Below, piece by piece: positions 49,674-59,125 of a DNA stretch of 64,000 bases. Source of the DNA: Vibrio coralliilyticus ATCC BAA-450 (lineage in GTDB: Bacteria; Pseudomonadota; Gammaproteobacteria; Enterobacterales; Vibrionaceae); NCBI RefSeq assembly GCF_000176135.1, contig NZ_ACZN01000017.1:372001-436000 (forward strand). The letters are read 5' to 3'. The notes under the pieces were generated by a model that saw only the letters and a program-made list of their open reading frames with translations, had not been told where the DNA came from and ran no database searches. Every line of letters begins with the position of its first letter. Positions within the stretch are counted from its first letter, which is position 1. The position numbers and the translations under genes were made by a program.

Positions 49674-49702
49674 TAAAAAGCCCGCTTCAATAGAAGCGGG
49701 CT
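49674..49702 (-). terminator. Terminator of the pst operon
   Basis: 10-bp stem AGCCCGCTTC/GAAGCGGGCT, loop of four, then TTTTTAATT on the minus strand, about 30 bp after the pstB stop. Confidence 0.93.
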
Positions 49703-49730
49703 TGAGTCTTAGCGACGTTTTCAGGGCAAA

Positions 49731-50576
49731 TTAACCAAAGTCACCAGAGATGTAGCGTTTCGTGCGGTCATTATCTGGAGCATGGAAAATCTTATCGGTT
49801 TTGCCAAATTCCTCCAGCTTACCAAGATACATAAAGCCGGTGTAATCAGAGATACGCATGGCTTGCTGCATATTGTGCGTAACAATAACAATGGTGTACT
49901 TCTCGCGTAACTCAGTAATCAGTGTTTCAATCGCAGCAGTGGCGATTGGGTCGAGAGCGGACGTAGGTTCATCCATCAGAATCACTTCTGGCTCCAACGC
50001 AATCGTACGTGCGATACACAAACGCTGTTGCTGACCACCAGACAAACCATGCGCATCAGCGTCCAGCTTGTCCTTCACTTCTTCCCATAAATGAGCACGC
50101 TTGAGTGCTTTTTCTACACGCTGTTTAATTTCATCTTTAGAAAAACAGCCCTGAATCTTCAGGCCAAACGCCATGTTCTCATAGATAGACATTGGGAATG
50201 GCGTCGGTTTCTGGAAGACCATACCGACTTTAGAGCGCAATTCATTTACATCGGTGTCTTTGAAGATGCTCTTACCATCCAGCAAAATGTCCCCTTCCAC
50301 GTACTGATTGCCGTAGAGGTTGTAGATACGGTTCATGGTACGCAGTAGCGTCGATTTACCACAACCCGATGGGCCAATCAGCGCCGTCACACGGTTTTTG
50401 AAAATCGGCATAGAAACCGATTTCAACGCTGCGTCTAGGCCTTTGTTGTAGAAGAAGTTTAAATTTTGGATATCCATGCGATGTGTCGGGTTCGACACTG
50501 TTTCAAGAGATACCGAGTTATCAACCATTGTATTCATAGACGATCCGTTAAGCGTGTTGAGTGTTGCCGTGTTCAT
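49731..50576 (-). CDS. pstB: Phosphate ABC transporter ATPase PstB
   Basis: 281 residues; an N-terminal extension of about 33 residues precedes MDIQNLNFFYNKGLDAALKS. Walker A GPSGCGKST, signature LSGGQQQRLCIARTIA, Walker B VILMDEPTSALDPIA and IVIVTHNMQQAMRISD are intact. It energises phosphate import by PstSCA. The start overlaps the pstA stop by 4 bp (ATGA). phoU does not follow; a terminator ends the operon. That fits the second, phoU-less pst set known from vibrios (chromosome 2 in V. cholerae). Confidence 0.97.
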   Translation of the reverse strand: MNTATLNTLNGSSMNTMVDNSVSLETVSNPTHRMDIQNLNFFYNKGLDAALKSVSMPIFKNRVTALIGPSGCGKSTLLRTMNRIYNLYGNQYVEGDILLDGKSIFKDTDVNELRSKVGMVFQKPTPFPMSIYENMAFGLKIQGCFSKDEIKQRVEKALKRAHLWEEVKDKLDADAHGLSGGQQQRLCIARTIALEPEVILMDEPTSALDPIATAAIETLITELREKYTIVIVTHNMQQAMRISDYTGFMYLGKLEEFGKTDKIFHAPDNDRTKRYISGDFG

Positions 50577-51409
50577 GCTTTTCTCGCTTTCAGTAACTGC
50601 GGCAACGACGTCGCCAATACATTAACTACCAAGATAAATGTTGTGATGATCAGTGCGCCTGCCCACGCCAGTTCTTGCCACGAGGCAAATGGGCTCATCG
50701 CAAACTGATAGATGGTAACCGGGAGGTTCGCCATCGGTTTGCCCATGTCTGTCGTCATGAAGCTGCTGTTTAGCGCAGTAAAGAGTAATGGCGCTGTTTC
50801 ACCAGAGATACGTGCCACCGAAAGTAGTATCGCGGTAATAATACCTGGTGCTGCTGCGCGGTAACTCAACTGAGTGATCACTCGCCACTTCGGCGCCCCC
50901 ACCCCACTACCCGCTTCTTTTAGCGTTGGCGGAACTAATCTCAGCATTTCTTCTGTTGAAGCAACAATCACTGGCAATGCCAACACAGCCAGCGCAATCG
51001 CGCCCGCCCAGCCGGAATAACCGCCAGTCGGTACCACAATAATCGCGTAAACAAACAGGCCAACCAGAATCGACGGTGCACTCATCAACATGCCGTTGAG
51101 AAAACGCAGTGATTCGGCAATCTTGTTGTCTGGTTGTGCTTCTGCAAGCCATGTCCCTGCCAGAATACCGATTGGCGTAGCGATCAGGATGCCTAATCCT
51201 GTGAGCATCAAGCTACCAATAATAGCGTTTTTAAGCCCACCCTCACTACCTGGCCCAGGAGTCAGCTCCGTAAACGTCATGATGTTTAGCCCTTTAACAC
51301 CTTCTCCAATGAGTGTGTAAAGAATGCTGGCTAAAACGAAGACGCCAAACGCTGCCGACAATGCACAGAACACCAGAAACAGTTGATTCTTGAGTTTTCT
51401 CAAATTCAT
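50573..51409 (-). CDS. pstA: Phosphate ABC transporter permease PstA
   Basis: 278 residues, about six membrane helices. The conserved loops TELTPGPGSEGGLKNAIIGS and PTLKEAGSGVGAPKWRVITQ (EAA-type) are present, with GETAPLLFTALNSSFMTTDM near 205-224. It forms the inner-membrane channel with PstC. It overlaps pstC by 1 bp and pstB by 4 bp, so the three genes are translationally coupled. Confidence 0.96.
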   Translation of the reverse strand: MNLRKLKNQLFLVFCALSAAFGVFVLASILYTLIGEGVKGLNIMTFTELTPGPGSEGGLKNAIIGSLMLTGLGILIATPIGILAGTWLAEAQPDNKIAESLRFLNGMLMSAPSILVGLFVYAIIVVPTGGYSGWAGAIALAVLALPVIVASTEEMLRLVPPTLKEAGSGVGAPKWRVITQLSYRAAAPGIITAILLSVARISGETAPLLFTALNSSFMTTDMGKPMANLPVTIYQFAMSPFASWQELAWAGALIITTFILVVNVLATSLPQLLKARKA

Positions 51410-52335
51410 TATGAGTTCCTCAGAAGACGACGAGCAAAGCCCATAACAAAAAAGGTAATGATGAACAGAACGACACCAAGACCGATCAATGATGCAATAT
51501 GAATCGGGTCTGTTGCTTCATTGAATTGCTGAGCAATCGTTGATGAGATTGAACTTGCTGGCATGAAGAACGAGAACTCAATACGGCTCGCACCACCAAT
51601 GACAAACGCGACCGCCATGGTCTCACCCAGCGCTCGGCCTAAGCCAAGAATGCCTGCACTGACCGTTGCATTCTTCACTTTCGGGATAAGCACTTTAGTA
51701 ATCACCTCGAACGGTGTTGCACCCGTTCCGTAGGCGGCTTCGCGCAGAACATCCGGAATCGATCTCAATGCATCTCGCGTCAGAGACGTCATGATTGGTA
51801 AGATCATAAACGACAGAATGATCCCCGCCGCTAAAAGACCAATACCAATCGGTGGTCCATTAAACCATTGACCAATCAATGGAATGTCCACCAGATGCGT
51901 GCCAGCCCAAAGCTGGAAACCCTCAGAGAACCAAGGAACAAACGCGAACAAGCCCCACATACCGTAGATAATACTTGGTACAGCTGCGAGTAGTTCAATA
52001 GCTTTGCTGACTGGTTGGCTTACCCATTTTGGTGCCAGCTCGGCAAGAAAGATTGCAGTACCTAGTGCAATAGGCGTTGCGATAACAATAGCGATGAATG
52101 AAGTGACCAGCGTGCCGTAAATCGCCGACGCTGCACCGAATTGACCCCCAATAGGGTCCCAAATATCTCTGAAAACAAATCCCGGACCAAATTCTTTAAA
52201 TGCAGGCCAACCACCTTCAATTAAAGAAAGAACAATCCCCGTCAGAGTAATAAAAATCAATAAAGCGCTGGCAAAACTCAGTTTGCTGAAAATTGAGTCG
52301 CCATCGACTTTATTTTTTAACGTTAATGCTGTCAT
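51409..52335 (-). CDS. pstC: Phosphate ABC transporter permease PstC
   Basis: 308 residues, six membrane helices. Characteristic motifs: PIGGQFGAASAIYGTLVTSF, LLAAVPSIIYGMWGLFAFVP and DVLREAAYGTGATPFEVITK (EAA loop), then LGRALGETMAVAFVIGG. It is the partner of PstA. It begins 47 bp downstream of pstS. Confidence 0.96.
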   Translation of the reverse strand: MTALTLKNKVDGDSIFSKLSFASALLIFITLTGIVLSLIEGGWPAFKEFGPGFVFRDIWDPIGGQFGAASAIYGTLVTSFIAIVIATPIALGTAIFLAELAPKWVSQPVSKAIELLAAVPSIIYGMWGLFAFVPWFSEGFQLWAGTHLVDIPLIGQWFNGPPIGIGLLAAGIILSFMILPIMTSLTRDALRSIPDVLREAAYGTGATPFEVITKVLIPKVKNATVSAGILGLGRALGETMAVAFVIGGASRIEFSFFMPASSISSTIAQQFNEATDPIHIASLIGLGVVLFIITFFVMGFARRLLRNS

Positions 52336-52382
52336 AACAATTTAATCAGCCCCACCAGCCGAGCTGGTGAGGCATAGGTTCA

Positions 52383-53426
52383 TTAGTGAATGATCGTTTT
52401 ACCGTCAGATTTCAGACCTTGCTTCCAAGTGTCGTTCACCATGTTCACAACCTTGGTTGGCATCGGGATGTAATCGAGTTCTTCCGCAGCTTTACCTTGT
52501 GTGTAGCTCCATTCAAAGAACTTAACGATTTCTTTCGCTTTGCCTGCATCAGCCTGATTTTTGTGCATTAGGATGAAAGTCGCAGCAGTCATTGGCCATG
52601 AGTGTGCACCCGGCTGGTTGTTCAATAGCAAGTGGTAGCCCGGAGCATTATCCCAATCCGCGTTTGCAGCCGCTGATTGGAAGTTTTCCATCGTTGGCAT
52701 CAGGAAATCACCGTCGTGCGCTTGCATCTGGGTGTAAGCAAGATTGTTTTGCTTGGCAAACGCATACTCAACGTAACCAATTGCACCACGCGTACGGTTT
52801 ACGAAGTTCGCAACCCCTGCATTACCGTTGCCGCCGATAGTGGTCGCTTTACTTGGCCATGTAATGTCTTTACCAACTCCAATTTGCTCGTGCCACTCAG
52901 GGCTAACTTGGTCAAGGTACTCAGTAAAGTTGAAGGTTGTGCCTGAACCGTCTGAACGGTGAACCACATAGATAGGTTGGCTTGGTAGCTCAACGCCTTT
53001 ATTGATGGCTGCAATCGCTGGGTCATTCCAGTTCTTGATGTTACCTAGGTAGATGTCTGCCAGCACTTTACCTGTTAGCTTAACTTCACCGGCATCGATG
53101 CCAGGGATGTTAACAACAGGAACGATAGCCCCCATTACCATTGGAAATTGAATCATTCCTTCTTTTTTCAGCTCTTCGATAGTCAGAGGTGCATCCGTCG
53201 CACCAAAATCGACGGTTTTTGCTGTGATCTGACGGATACCGCCGCCTGAACCAATCGCCTGATAGTTGATCTGAACGCCCGTTTCCTTTTGGTACTGCTC
53301 AGCCCACTTAGCGTAGATAGGGTGAGGGAATGTCGCACCAGCGCCGTTAATCGTCGTGTTGGCAGCTACGCCAAAGGATGCTGCCGCCAGTACTGAAGTC
53401 ACTAGAGCTGATTTGATGAATTTCAC
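52383..53426 (-). CDS. pstS: Periplasmic phosphate-binding protein PstS
   Basis: 347 residues, the E. coli type length. Signal peptide MKFIKSALVTSVLAAASFGVA then ANTTINGAGATFPHPIYAKW. The phosphate-binding elements GSGGGIRQI, DFGATDAPL and VVHRSDGSGTTFNFTEYL are conserved. It binds phosphate in the periplasm for PstCAB. It is first gene of the operon, with a Pho-box-like sequence about 160-190 bp upstream. Confidence 0.97.
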   Translation of the reverse strand: MKFIKSALVTSVLAAASFGVAANTTINGAGATFPHPIYAKWAEQYQKETGVQINYQAIGSGGGIRQITAKTVDFGATDAPLTIEELKKEGMIQFPMVMGAIVPVVNIPGIDAGEVKLTGKVLADIYLGNIKNWNDPAIAAINKGVELPSQPIYVVHRSDGSGTTFNFTEYLDQVSPEWHEQIGVGKDITWPSKATTIGGNGNAGVANFVNRTRGAIGYVEYAFAKQNNLAYTQMQAHDGDFLMPTMENFQSAAANADWDNAPGYHLLLNNQPGAHSWPMTAATFILMHKNQADAGKAKEIVKFFEWSYTQGKAAEELDYIPMPTKVVNMVNDTWKQGLKSDGKTIIH

Positions 53427-53785
53427 AATATATCTCCGATATAAATAAGCAAATGGTAGGGCTAATTAAAGTGAAATCTAATTAGCCCGTATTAGTTTTA
53501 GTGTTCAAGTAAAACTAAAGATATTGAAATAACTTCAACAGTCGATCGATGCTGACCAATCAACAAAGCGGAGATTAGAAATACAATGTGACAGATTTAT
53601 TAAAAAACGATGTCAACCAACTAGTCGTGAATAACAATTATAGAAACCAAATATAATTTGATAAAAAAACTTCACAGAATATTCTTAGGCTAATTCAAAG
53701 TGTAATAAAATATATACTCAATGCTATTTATAAAACGCTTAGATTAAGCATTGATGAAGAGTTCATGCTCAATTAAGATTAACCG
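53427..53785. other. Intergenic region between pstS and the sensor kinase
   Basis: 359 bp, AT-rich, between divergent operons. It contains the Pho-box-like repeat at 53585-53616 and presumably both promoters. No gene was seen. Confidence 0.5.
53585..53616 (-). promoter_or_regulatory. Pho-box-like sequence upstream of pstS
   Basis: Minus strand TTGACATCGTT, 11 bp, then CTGTCACATTG: two CTGTCAT-like halves separated by 22 bp start-to-start, i.e. two helical repeats of the 11-bp PhoB unit. The middle unit is degenerate. PhoB control of pst is expected; this site is a candidate only. Confidence 0.5.
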
Positions 53786-55180
53786 ATGGACATGCTACTC
53801 ATCTTCAAGATCTACCTGCTGTACGGGTTGGCGTTTTTTGCCATCTTCTTTGCGATCCTGTTTCGCAATCTTAAAAAAAGCCGTATTGCCATTGCCTCCG
53901 CACTCCCCACGCTGGCGTTGTTTGGTCTAATTCATGGTTTTCACGAATGGTCTGAACTGTACCTAGTCCTTTATGAGCACGATTTTCCCCTCACCCGCGA
54001 TTTACACATCTTCATGGTGTTTAAACTTTGGGTTTCCTACATCGCATTGGGGGCGTTTGCTTGGAAAATGCTCGATCTTACCCGCTGGCGCTATACTCGC
54101 GTACTCAAAGGGGGCACGCTTGCGGTCGTAACTCTGTTTGTGTTCAGCCTGTTTTATCGCTACGGTCACAACGAATTTGCTGTTTATCTCAACAATACTG
54201 CGAACCAAATACGCTGGGTATTCGGTCTAGGCGCCGGTGCTTTATCCGGTTTTGCCATGATGAGCTACGCCAACGTACTGGAAAAAGAAGGCCATGGCGC
54301 CTCACTGCCATTCAAGCTTACGGGCCTAGCTCTCATCTTGTATGGTTTCAGCGCTGGTATACTGACTGTCGATTATGGTCTGTGGGTACTGATATTGCGT
54401 ACCGCTTGTGCACTCGCCATTTTGGTCACGCTTTGGTCCGCTTTGCGGGTGTTTGATGATGAGAAAAACAAGCAAATCGAAGCCGCGATTCAACAAACCC
54501 AGCAGGATGCCAAACTTAAAGAGCTGGGTGAACTCACCTCTGCGGTTGCCCATGAAATAAAAACCCCGCTCAGTAGCGCAATGATGAGCTGCGATTTACT
54601 CGAGAATAGCTTGCCTGAAGACGACACTTATAAACGACACATCTCGCGTATTCGTCAAGGCTTGGAACGTTCAGCGGAAATCAGTCACGAAGTACTGAAC
54701 TACGCCCACCACAAACCAATTGAACGTGAAAATGTGTGTGTTGCAAAAGTCATTCAGTCCGCGTTGTCGCTGAATCAATATCGCCTGGAAGGCTTCCAAA
54801 TAGGATTAAGCCTTGACGAGACACTGAGTGTCACTGGCGATGCTGGGCAATTGGAAGAAGTGATGACCAATATAATCAGTAACGCAATCGACGCCAGCCA
54901 AAGCCACAAGCAGCTCTACATCGAAACGTATCAAGATAAGCTTGTGGCCATACTTTCCATTTCTGACTGGGGTACTGGCATGCCTCAGGAAAAGCTAGAA
55001 CAAGCTAAGACCCCTTTCTTTACCACCAAACCGCGAGGTGAAGGGACTGGGATGGGCCTTGCTATTAGCAACCAAATCATACTACAACATGGTGGGGAGC
55101 TGCTGCTCAGGAACTCCAAGAAGAGTGACCAAGTCACCGGCCTCACTGTGGAAATTCGTTTACCTAGGAATATCGAATGA
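53786..55180 (+). CDS. Multi-helix sensor histidine kinase
   Basis: 464 residues. The N-terminal 230 residues hold about seven hydrophobic helices (first about 6-25, last about 195-220) with no clear extracellular domain, then a coiled linker. DHp helix with phospho-acceptor His in SAVAHEIKTPLSSAM (near 260); catalytic domain N-box NIISNAIDAS, G1 DWGTGMP, F PFFTTKP, G2 GEGTGMGLAI. The kinase is complete. It overlaps the response regulator by 4 bp. It is divergent from pst, so phosphate or membrane-energy sensing is a tempting but unproven idea. Confidence 0.92.
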   Translation: MDMLLIFKIYLLYGLAFFAIFFAILFRNLKKSRIAIASALPTLALFGLIHGFHEWSELYLVLYEHDFPLTRDLHIFMVFKLWVSYIALGAFAWKMLDLTRWRYTRVLKGGTLAVVTLFVFSLFYRYGHNEFAVYLNNTANQIRWVFGLGAGALSGFAMMSYANVLEKEGHGASLPFKLTGLALILYGFSAGILTVDYGLWVLILRTACALAILVTLWSALRVFDDEKNKQIEAAIQQTQQDAKLKELGELTSAVAHEIKTPLSSAMMSCDLLENSLPEDDTYKRHISRIRQGLERSAEISHEVLNYAHHKPIERENVCVAKVIQSALSLNQYRLEGFQIGLSLDETLSVTGDAGQLEEVMTNIISNAIDASQSHKQLYIETYQDKLVAILSISDWGTGMPQEKLEQAKTPFFTTKPRGEGTGMGLAISNQIILQHGGELLLRNSKKSDQVTGLTVEIRLPRNIE

Positions 55181-55809
55181 CATTGAAACTCCTGCTAGCC
55201 GAAGATGATCAAGAACTGAGAGAAGTCTTGATTGAGGCACTGACTCTAGAATCTTTTGAAGTCACGGCTTTCGACAACGCAGAAGATGCTTTAGACGCCG
55301 CCTCAGAAAACCCTTTTGATTTGGCGCTATTTGACGTTGTTATGCCTGGTATGACGGGAGTTGAAGCGCTAACCGCCTTGCGCCGCCTCCACCCTAATAT
55401 CGGCATAGTGATTACCACAGCTTTTGCCACTGTTGATGTCGCTGTCGACGCCATGAAAAAGGGCGCGGATGAGTTTCTGACCAAGCCGTTTAATTTGCCG
55501 ACATTATCGGTGACATTAAAACGTGTTCATGCCGAACGTTCTCCAAAGACACCTAAACAGGAACGCAATAACGATCTGATTTTCAGTGCATTATCGAACC
55601 CGATACGCCGCAGTGTCATCAAACAACTTAAAGTGCACCGCAAACTCAAATTCATGGATTTATGTCGTGTGGTTGGTATTGAGGATCACACCAAGTTTAA
55701 CTTCCACCTCAAGCAACTGGTTAACAGTGGTTTGGTCGTGAAAGAGGAAGGGAAAATTTATTCTCTCTCCCAACTAGGGTTACAAGTTCACTCAGGGATG
55801 TTGCAGTAA
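55177..55809 (+). CDS. Response regulator with an ArsR-like winged-helix output
   Basis: 210 residues. Receiver domain (1-120): acidic pocket AEDD (8-11), phospho-acceptor Asp53 in LFDVVMPGM, conserved Lys in FLTKPFN. A short linker leads to a C-terminal domain (about 130-210) with FSALSNPIRRSVIKQLKVHR, LCRVVGIEDHTKFNFHLKQL and GLVVKEEGKIYSLSQLG. The last is the pattern of ArsR/HTH_20 winged helices, not OmpR, NarL or NtrC outputs. Such receiver-ArsR fusions are uncommon in gammaproteobacteria. It forms a pair with the kinase gene, whose stop overlaps the start (ATGA). Target genes are unknown. Confidence 0.88.
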   Translation: MTLKLLLAEDDQELREVLIEALTLESFEVTAFDNAEDALDAASENPFDLALFDVVMPGMTGVEALTALRRLHPNIGIVITTAFATVDVAVDAMKKGADEFLTKPFNLPTLSVTLKRVHAERSPKTPKQERNNDLIFSALSNPIRRSVIKQLKVHRKLKFMDLCRVVGIEDHTKFNFHLKQLVNSGLVVKEEGKIYSLSQLGLQVHSGMLQ

Positions 55810-56181
55810 ATTACAATACGCTTTAGAACAGAGTCTCAGATTGCAGCAAGGATGCTCTTCTCCACCAATATTATTTTTTTATTTCAGAAACATCGCTATT
55901 TCATTGCCAATAAATAAAATCAATAAACAAGATTTATATTAAACTCTCCTATTTATCACAACCAACCAACTCAAACGCTCAGGGAATATATTTAATATGA
56001 TTCATCTCAGAACCAATCAATAATCCTTATGCTATTCAACCAAAATAATAACCGTGATATTCATGTTTGAGCTCAAAATAAAAACTAATGAAGGTCGTTA
56101 TTTTAGGTTAATAGCCAATAAGCAAAAAGTTAATATTCCATTTCTATTCTCAGATTCACATTTTACTGAGGATAGAAGGCT
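55810..56181. other. AT-rich intergenic region
   Basis: 372 bp, AT-rich; I see no reading frame of note and no strong terminator after the response regulator. GATAGAAGG just before 56182 serves as ribosome binding site of the next gene. Confidence 0.4.
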
Positions 56182-58119
56182 ATGCTGCTTCCCAAACGTT
56201 TCGCTTCATTATCGTTTAAACGCTCTTTTGTGACGATATCACTTATTGGTCTACTCATAGGTTGTGATGAGGAGGTCATTGTTGAGCAAGATACTCGCGA
56301 TCTTGACATTAACCCACGAGCGACCAACTTCAATCTTACTATTGGTATGGATTTCGATAATCCGCCAACAGGCTCTAAGGTGAGCCCGCAGAATGTAGGC
56401 AAGACATACCCTGTTACTATCGAAGAGCTAGGCTCTCTACTAGACGTCCCCTCCTTTGACGGCTCAATAGCGAAATCATTGACTGGCCTTAACGCGCTTC
56501 GATTTTCCGATCTAAGAGCGTCAGAGCACAGAACCGTCAGCTTCTGGTTTAAGCTCGAAGAAACCCAGCCGGAGCAGGAAGTTCTCTCACTAATGAACGG
56601 TTCACACGGTGAAGCGAGAAGCCGAGAGCCCGTCTTATTGCTGAATACACAAGACGACACACTAGAGCTATGGCGTAAGTACGAAGGTACACAAATTCCA
56701 GATACTCAATTACCGAGCCAATTGTTTTCTGGAGTTAAGGTTCCCCGCGGAAAGTGGGTACAACTCACTATGGCAAGCAACCAACACTCAACCAGCGTTT
56801 ATCTCAATGGTGAGCGAGTAGCGACAGGCGCACCAATTGCTTTGGCTTCTATGCACCTCGCGTTCGGGGCAAGTCCAGGGTATGACAGTCACTTGGAAGA
56901 CATCCCTTCTGCTGACGTTGCAATGGACAACATTCGTGTCTATTCACAGGATATGGGAGCACAATATGCCAGAGCACTCTATCGCTATGATTTAGGCGAA
57001 AGACGTACACTGCCAGTCAATAACCCTGTTCCGTCCACAGGGGTTACAGGTGTGAGCAGTACAGACACGCTGCTGCAATGGTCGCATCCTGATGAGTTTA
57101 AGGCACAGCAGGACGTCACTTACAAAGTGTTGGTTTCTGACCGCTCAGATTTCTCGAATGTACTGTATGAGTGGACGACAACAGACAAAGCACTTCAGAC
57201 CCGCAGTTTGCTGCCAGAGACCCAATACTACTGGCGAGTTGATGTTGAGTCCTCTTCAGACAAAGTAACCGGAGACGTTTGGCAATTCACCACAGAAGCG
57301 GCGAATCAGAACCCGGACGAGCTGACAACCATGTCATACAACATCTGGCATGCAGGGTCGGCGCCGGATCCTCTGCGTAGCCAAGAATACGTTTATGAAC
57401 AGATCATTCACTCTGGTGCCGATGTTATCTTTATGCAGGAAGCTTATGGTTATCAGGAGGCATTAGCTAACCGCCTAGGGTTTGAATACAGAACCTCCGG
57501 TGCTAATGATAACCTCGCGATTTTCAGTCGCTACCCGATTAAGGAAACCTTAGGCAGCTGTAACAACCACATTTGTGGTGTCAGAATTGATATGGGCAAC
57601 GGTAAGCTTGTAGACGCTTATTCAATCTGGCTAACTTCAGGCGACGACATCGTCAACTTGTTACCGGATCCTGCATATTCTAATCAAGAATTGATCACCA
57701 AGGATGATTCAGCGAGAGCACAACCGCTCGAAGGCATTCTGACGCAAATCGAAAAAGACTCTGAACAAGGCATTCCTGTCATTATTGGGGGGGACTTTAA
57801 TACCTTGTCCTATGTAGATACAACGGCGGAAACCAATATCTTTGGTCGCGGTAATATCGACTTACCTACCATGAGAGTGGCAGATAGCCACAACTACGTT
57901 GATAGCTATCGCGAAGTAAACCCAGATGTTCTACACAATAAATGCATCACATGGACACCCTTCTTCAAAGGCAATTCAGGTGCAGGGAGAATCGATTTTA
58001 TCTTGTATAAAGGAGATAATCTGAGTGCAGAAGAGAGCTACTGCCTACTGGATGATGGCCATAGTGAGATGCATCCGTCCGATCACGGCGCTGTAGTGAC
58101 TCGATTTTCAATTTACTAA
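56182..58119 (+). CDS. LamG-FnIII-endonuclease/phosphatase lipoprotein
   Basis: 645 residues. Signal with lipobox LIGC (Cys near 28), so surface- or periplasm-anchored. A LamG/concanavalin-like module (about 60-265: ALRFSDLRASEHRTVSFWFK, then LNGERVATG) is followed by a fibronectin III-like domain (about 275-375, VTYKVLVSDRSDFSN). The C-terminal endonuclease/exonuclease/phosphatase domain has MSYNIWHAG, DVIFMQEAYG, VIIGGDFNTL and the terminal HPSDHGAVVTRF. Catalytic Glu, Asp-Asn and Asp-His of the EEP fold are all visible. It may cut extracellular DNA or hydrolyse phosphodiesters or lipids. Monocistronic, with a shared terminator downstream. Confidence 0.85.
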   Translation: MLLPKRFASLSFKRSFVTISLIGLLIGCDEEVIVEQDTRDLDINPRATNFNLTIGMDFDNPPTGSKVSPQNVGKTYPVTIEELGSLLDVPSFDGSIAKSLTGLNALRFSDLRASEHRTVSFWFKLEETQPEQEVLSLMNGSHGEARSREPVLLLNTQDDTLELWRKYEGTQIPDTQLPSQLFSGVKVPRGKWVQLTMASNQHSTSVYLNGERVATGAPIALASMHLAFGASPGYDSHLEDIPSADVAMDNIRVYSQDMGAQYARALYRYDLGERRTLPVNNPVPSTGVTGVSSTDTLLQWSHPDEFKAQQDVTYKVLVSDRSDFSNVLYEWTTTDKALQTRSLLPETQYYWRVDVESSSDKVTGDVWQFTTEAANQNPDELTTMSYNIWHAGSAPDPLRSQEYVYEQIIHSGADVIFMQEAYGYQEALANRLGFEYRTSGANDNLAIFSRYPIKETLGSCNNHICGVRIDMGNGKLVDAYSIWLTSGDDIVNLLPDPAYSNQELITKDDSARAQPLEGILTQIEKDSEQGIPVIIGGDFNTLSYVDTTAETNIFGRGNIDLPTMRVADSHNYVDSYREVNPDVLHNKCITWTPFFKGNSGAGRIDFILYKGDNLSAEESYCLLDDGHSEMHPSDHGAVVTRFSIY

Positions 58120-58128
58120 TCGACACAA

Positions 58129-58155
58129 GAAAGCTGGCTTCACAGCCAGCTTTCC
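58129..58155. terminator. Bidirectional terminator
   Basis: 10-bp stem AAAGCTGGCT/AGCCAGCTTT with a four-base loop, between the convergent nuclease and ankyrin genes. Confidence 0.88.
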
Positions 58156-58164
58156 ATTGGATAC

Positions 58165-58818
58165 TTAACCCGACTTTTTAAGAATTTCAGCAATATGAGT
58201 TAATCCACGGCTCTCAGCGTGTTGCAGAGCACTTTCCCCCTGGTTGTCTCTGATATTGGCATCGGCACCATGTTTTAAAAGCTCTTTAACTATCATCTGA
58301 TAGTTTTCCGTGTCTTTACCCAGTACCGCCACTTCCATTAATGCTGTCCAGCCAAGGTCATTAACATGATTGATGTTTGTCCGGCCATCTTCGAGCAAAA
58401 TTTTAACGGTTTCAAGGTAACCTTTCTCAGCAGCAGGAATCAAAGCTGTGCCACCGTAATGATTGGTCGAAGCAAAATCGATGTCATACTTTAATAGCTC
58501 AACCAACGCTTTATTTTTGCCTTTAGCCCCTGCCATTAGAAACGGCGTGTAGTTAATATCGTCATAGCGAGAACGTTGTTTGAGATCGGCCCCTTGCTTG
58601 ACCAACCAAGCAATCATTGCAGGATCATCATTTTCTGTCGCGATATAGACGGCCGTTTTTCCGTTGCTAGACAACGTATTAACACACTGCTGAGGGTGCT
58701 CTGAAGCGTTTAGGCGGGCGATGTTGCCAAAGGAAACGCTTTGAAAAAAGTCACTGCAGTCGGCAGATAACGCTGGCGAGCTAAGCAGTAGCGCGGCTAA
58801 AGCAAATGGTGTTCTCAT
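58165..58818 (-). CDS. Periplasmic ankyrin-repeat protein
   Basis: 217 residues with signal peptide MRTPFALAALLLSSPALSA. The mature part has about four ankyrin repeats (about 50-210): NGKTAVYIATENDDPAMIAW, YTPFLMAGAKGKNKALVELL, YGGTALIPAAEKGYLETVKI, LGWTALMEVAVLG and QGESALQHAESRGLTHIAEI. Two cysteines in the N-terminal cap (ADCSDFF and QQCVNTL) may pair. In vibrios and Pseudomonas, small exported ankyrin proteins (such as AnkB beside catalase) take part in stress defence; no such neighbour here. Function is unknown. Confidence 0.85.
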   Translation of the reverse strand: MRTPFALAALLLSSPALSADCSDFFQSVSFGNIARLNASEHPQQCVNTLSSNGKTAVYIATENDDPAMIAWLVKQGADLKQRSRYDDINYTPFLMAGAKGKNKALVELLKYDIDFASTNHYGGTALIPAAEKGYLETVKILLEDGRTNINHVNDLGWTALMEVAVLGKDTENYQMIVKELLKHGADANIRDNQGESALQHAESRGLTHIAEILKKSG

Positions 58819-59125
58819 CGTTTCTCCTTACGATACGTCACTTCCTTCATTTCTGATGAAGTTGATCCCTTAAATAAGTTTAGACAAGCGCGATAAAACA
58901 GCGATCAGAATGCTATTCTAGTGCTTTGTAGATTGAGCGGTATGAGCATAAAAGTCGATGTTGCATGCCGCTGGGAAACATCTGTATGGGAGCAACATCT
59001 CATCGCTCGCACTCGACATTAAGAGAGATATTCACGGTGATAATCAGAGCCCTAATCAACCATTCACAACGAATTTGGTATCTTTTACAATAAGCCCTGT
59101 TGCTCTTCTCTCTTGGAATTCACGG
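58819..59125. other. Intergenic region between ankyrin and LysR genes
   Basis: 307 bp between divergent genes. An open frame runs leftwards from the LysR start to 58958, but it has no ribosome binding site and is not protein-like. Nothing else was recognised. Confidence 0.4.

Noticed and set aside
58958..59125. Upstream extension of the LysR gene to 58958
   Set aside because: The 56 additional residues are not LysR-like; the HTH begins at the ATG at 59126 as in all family members.
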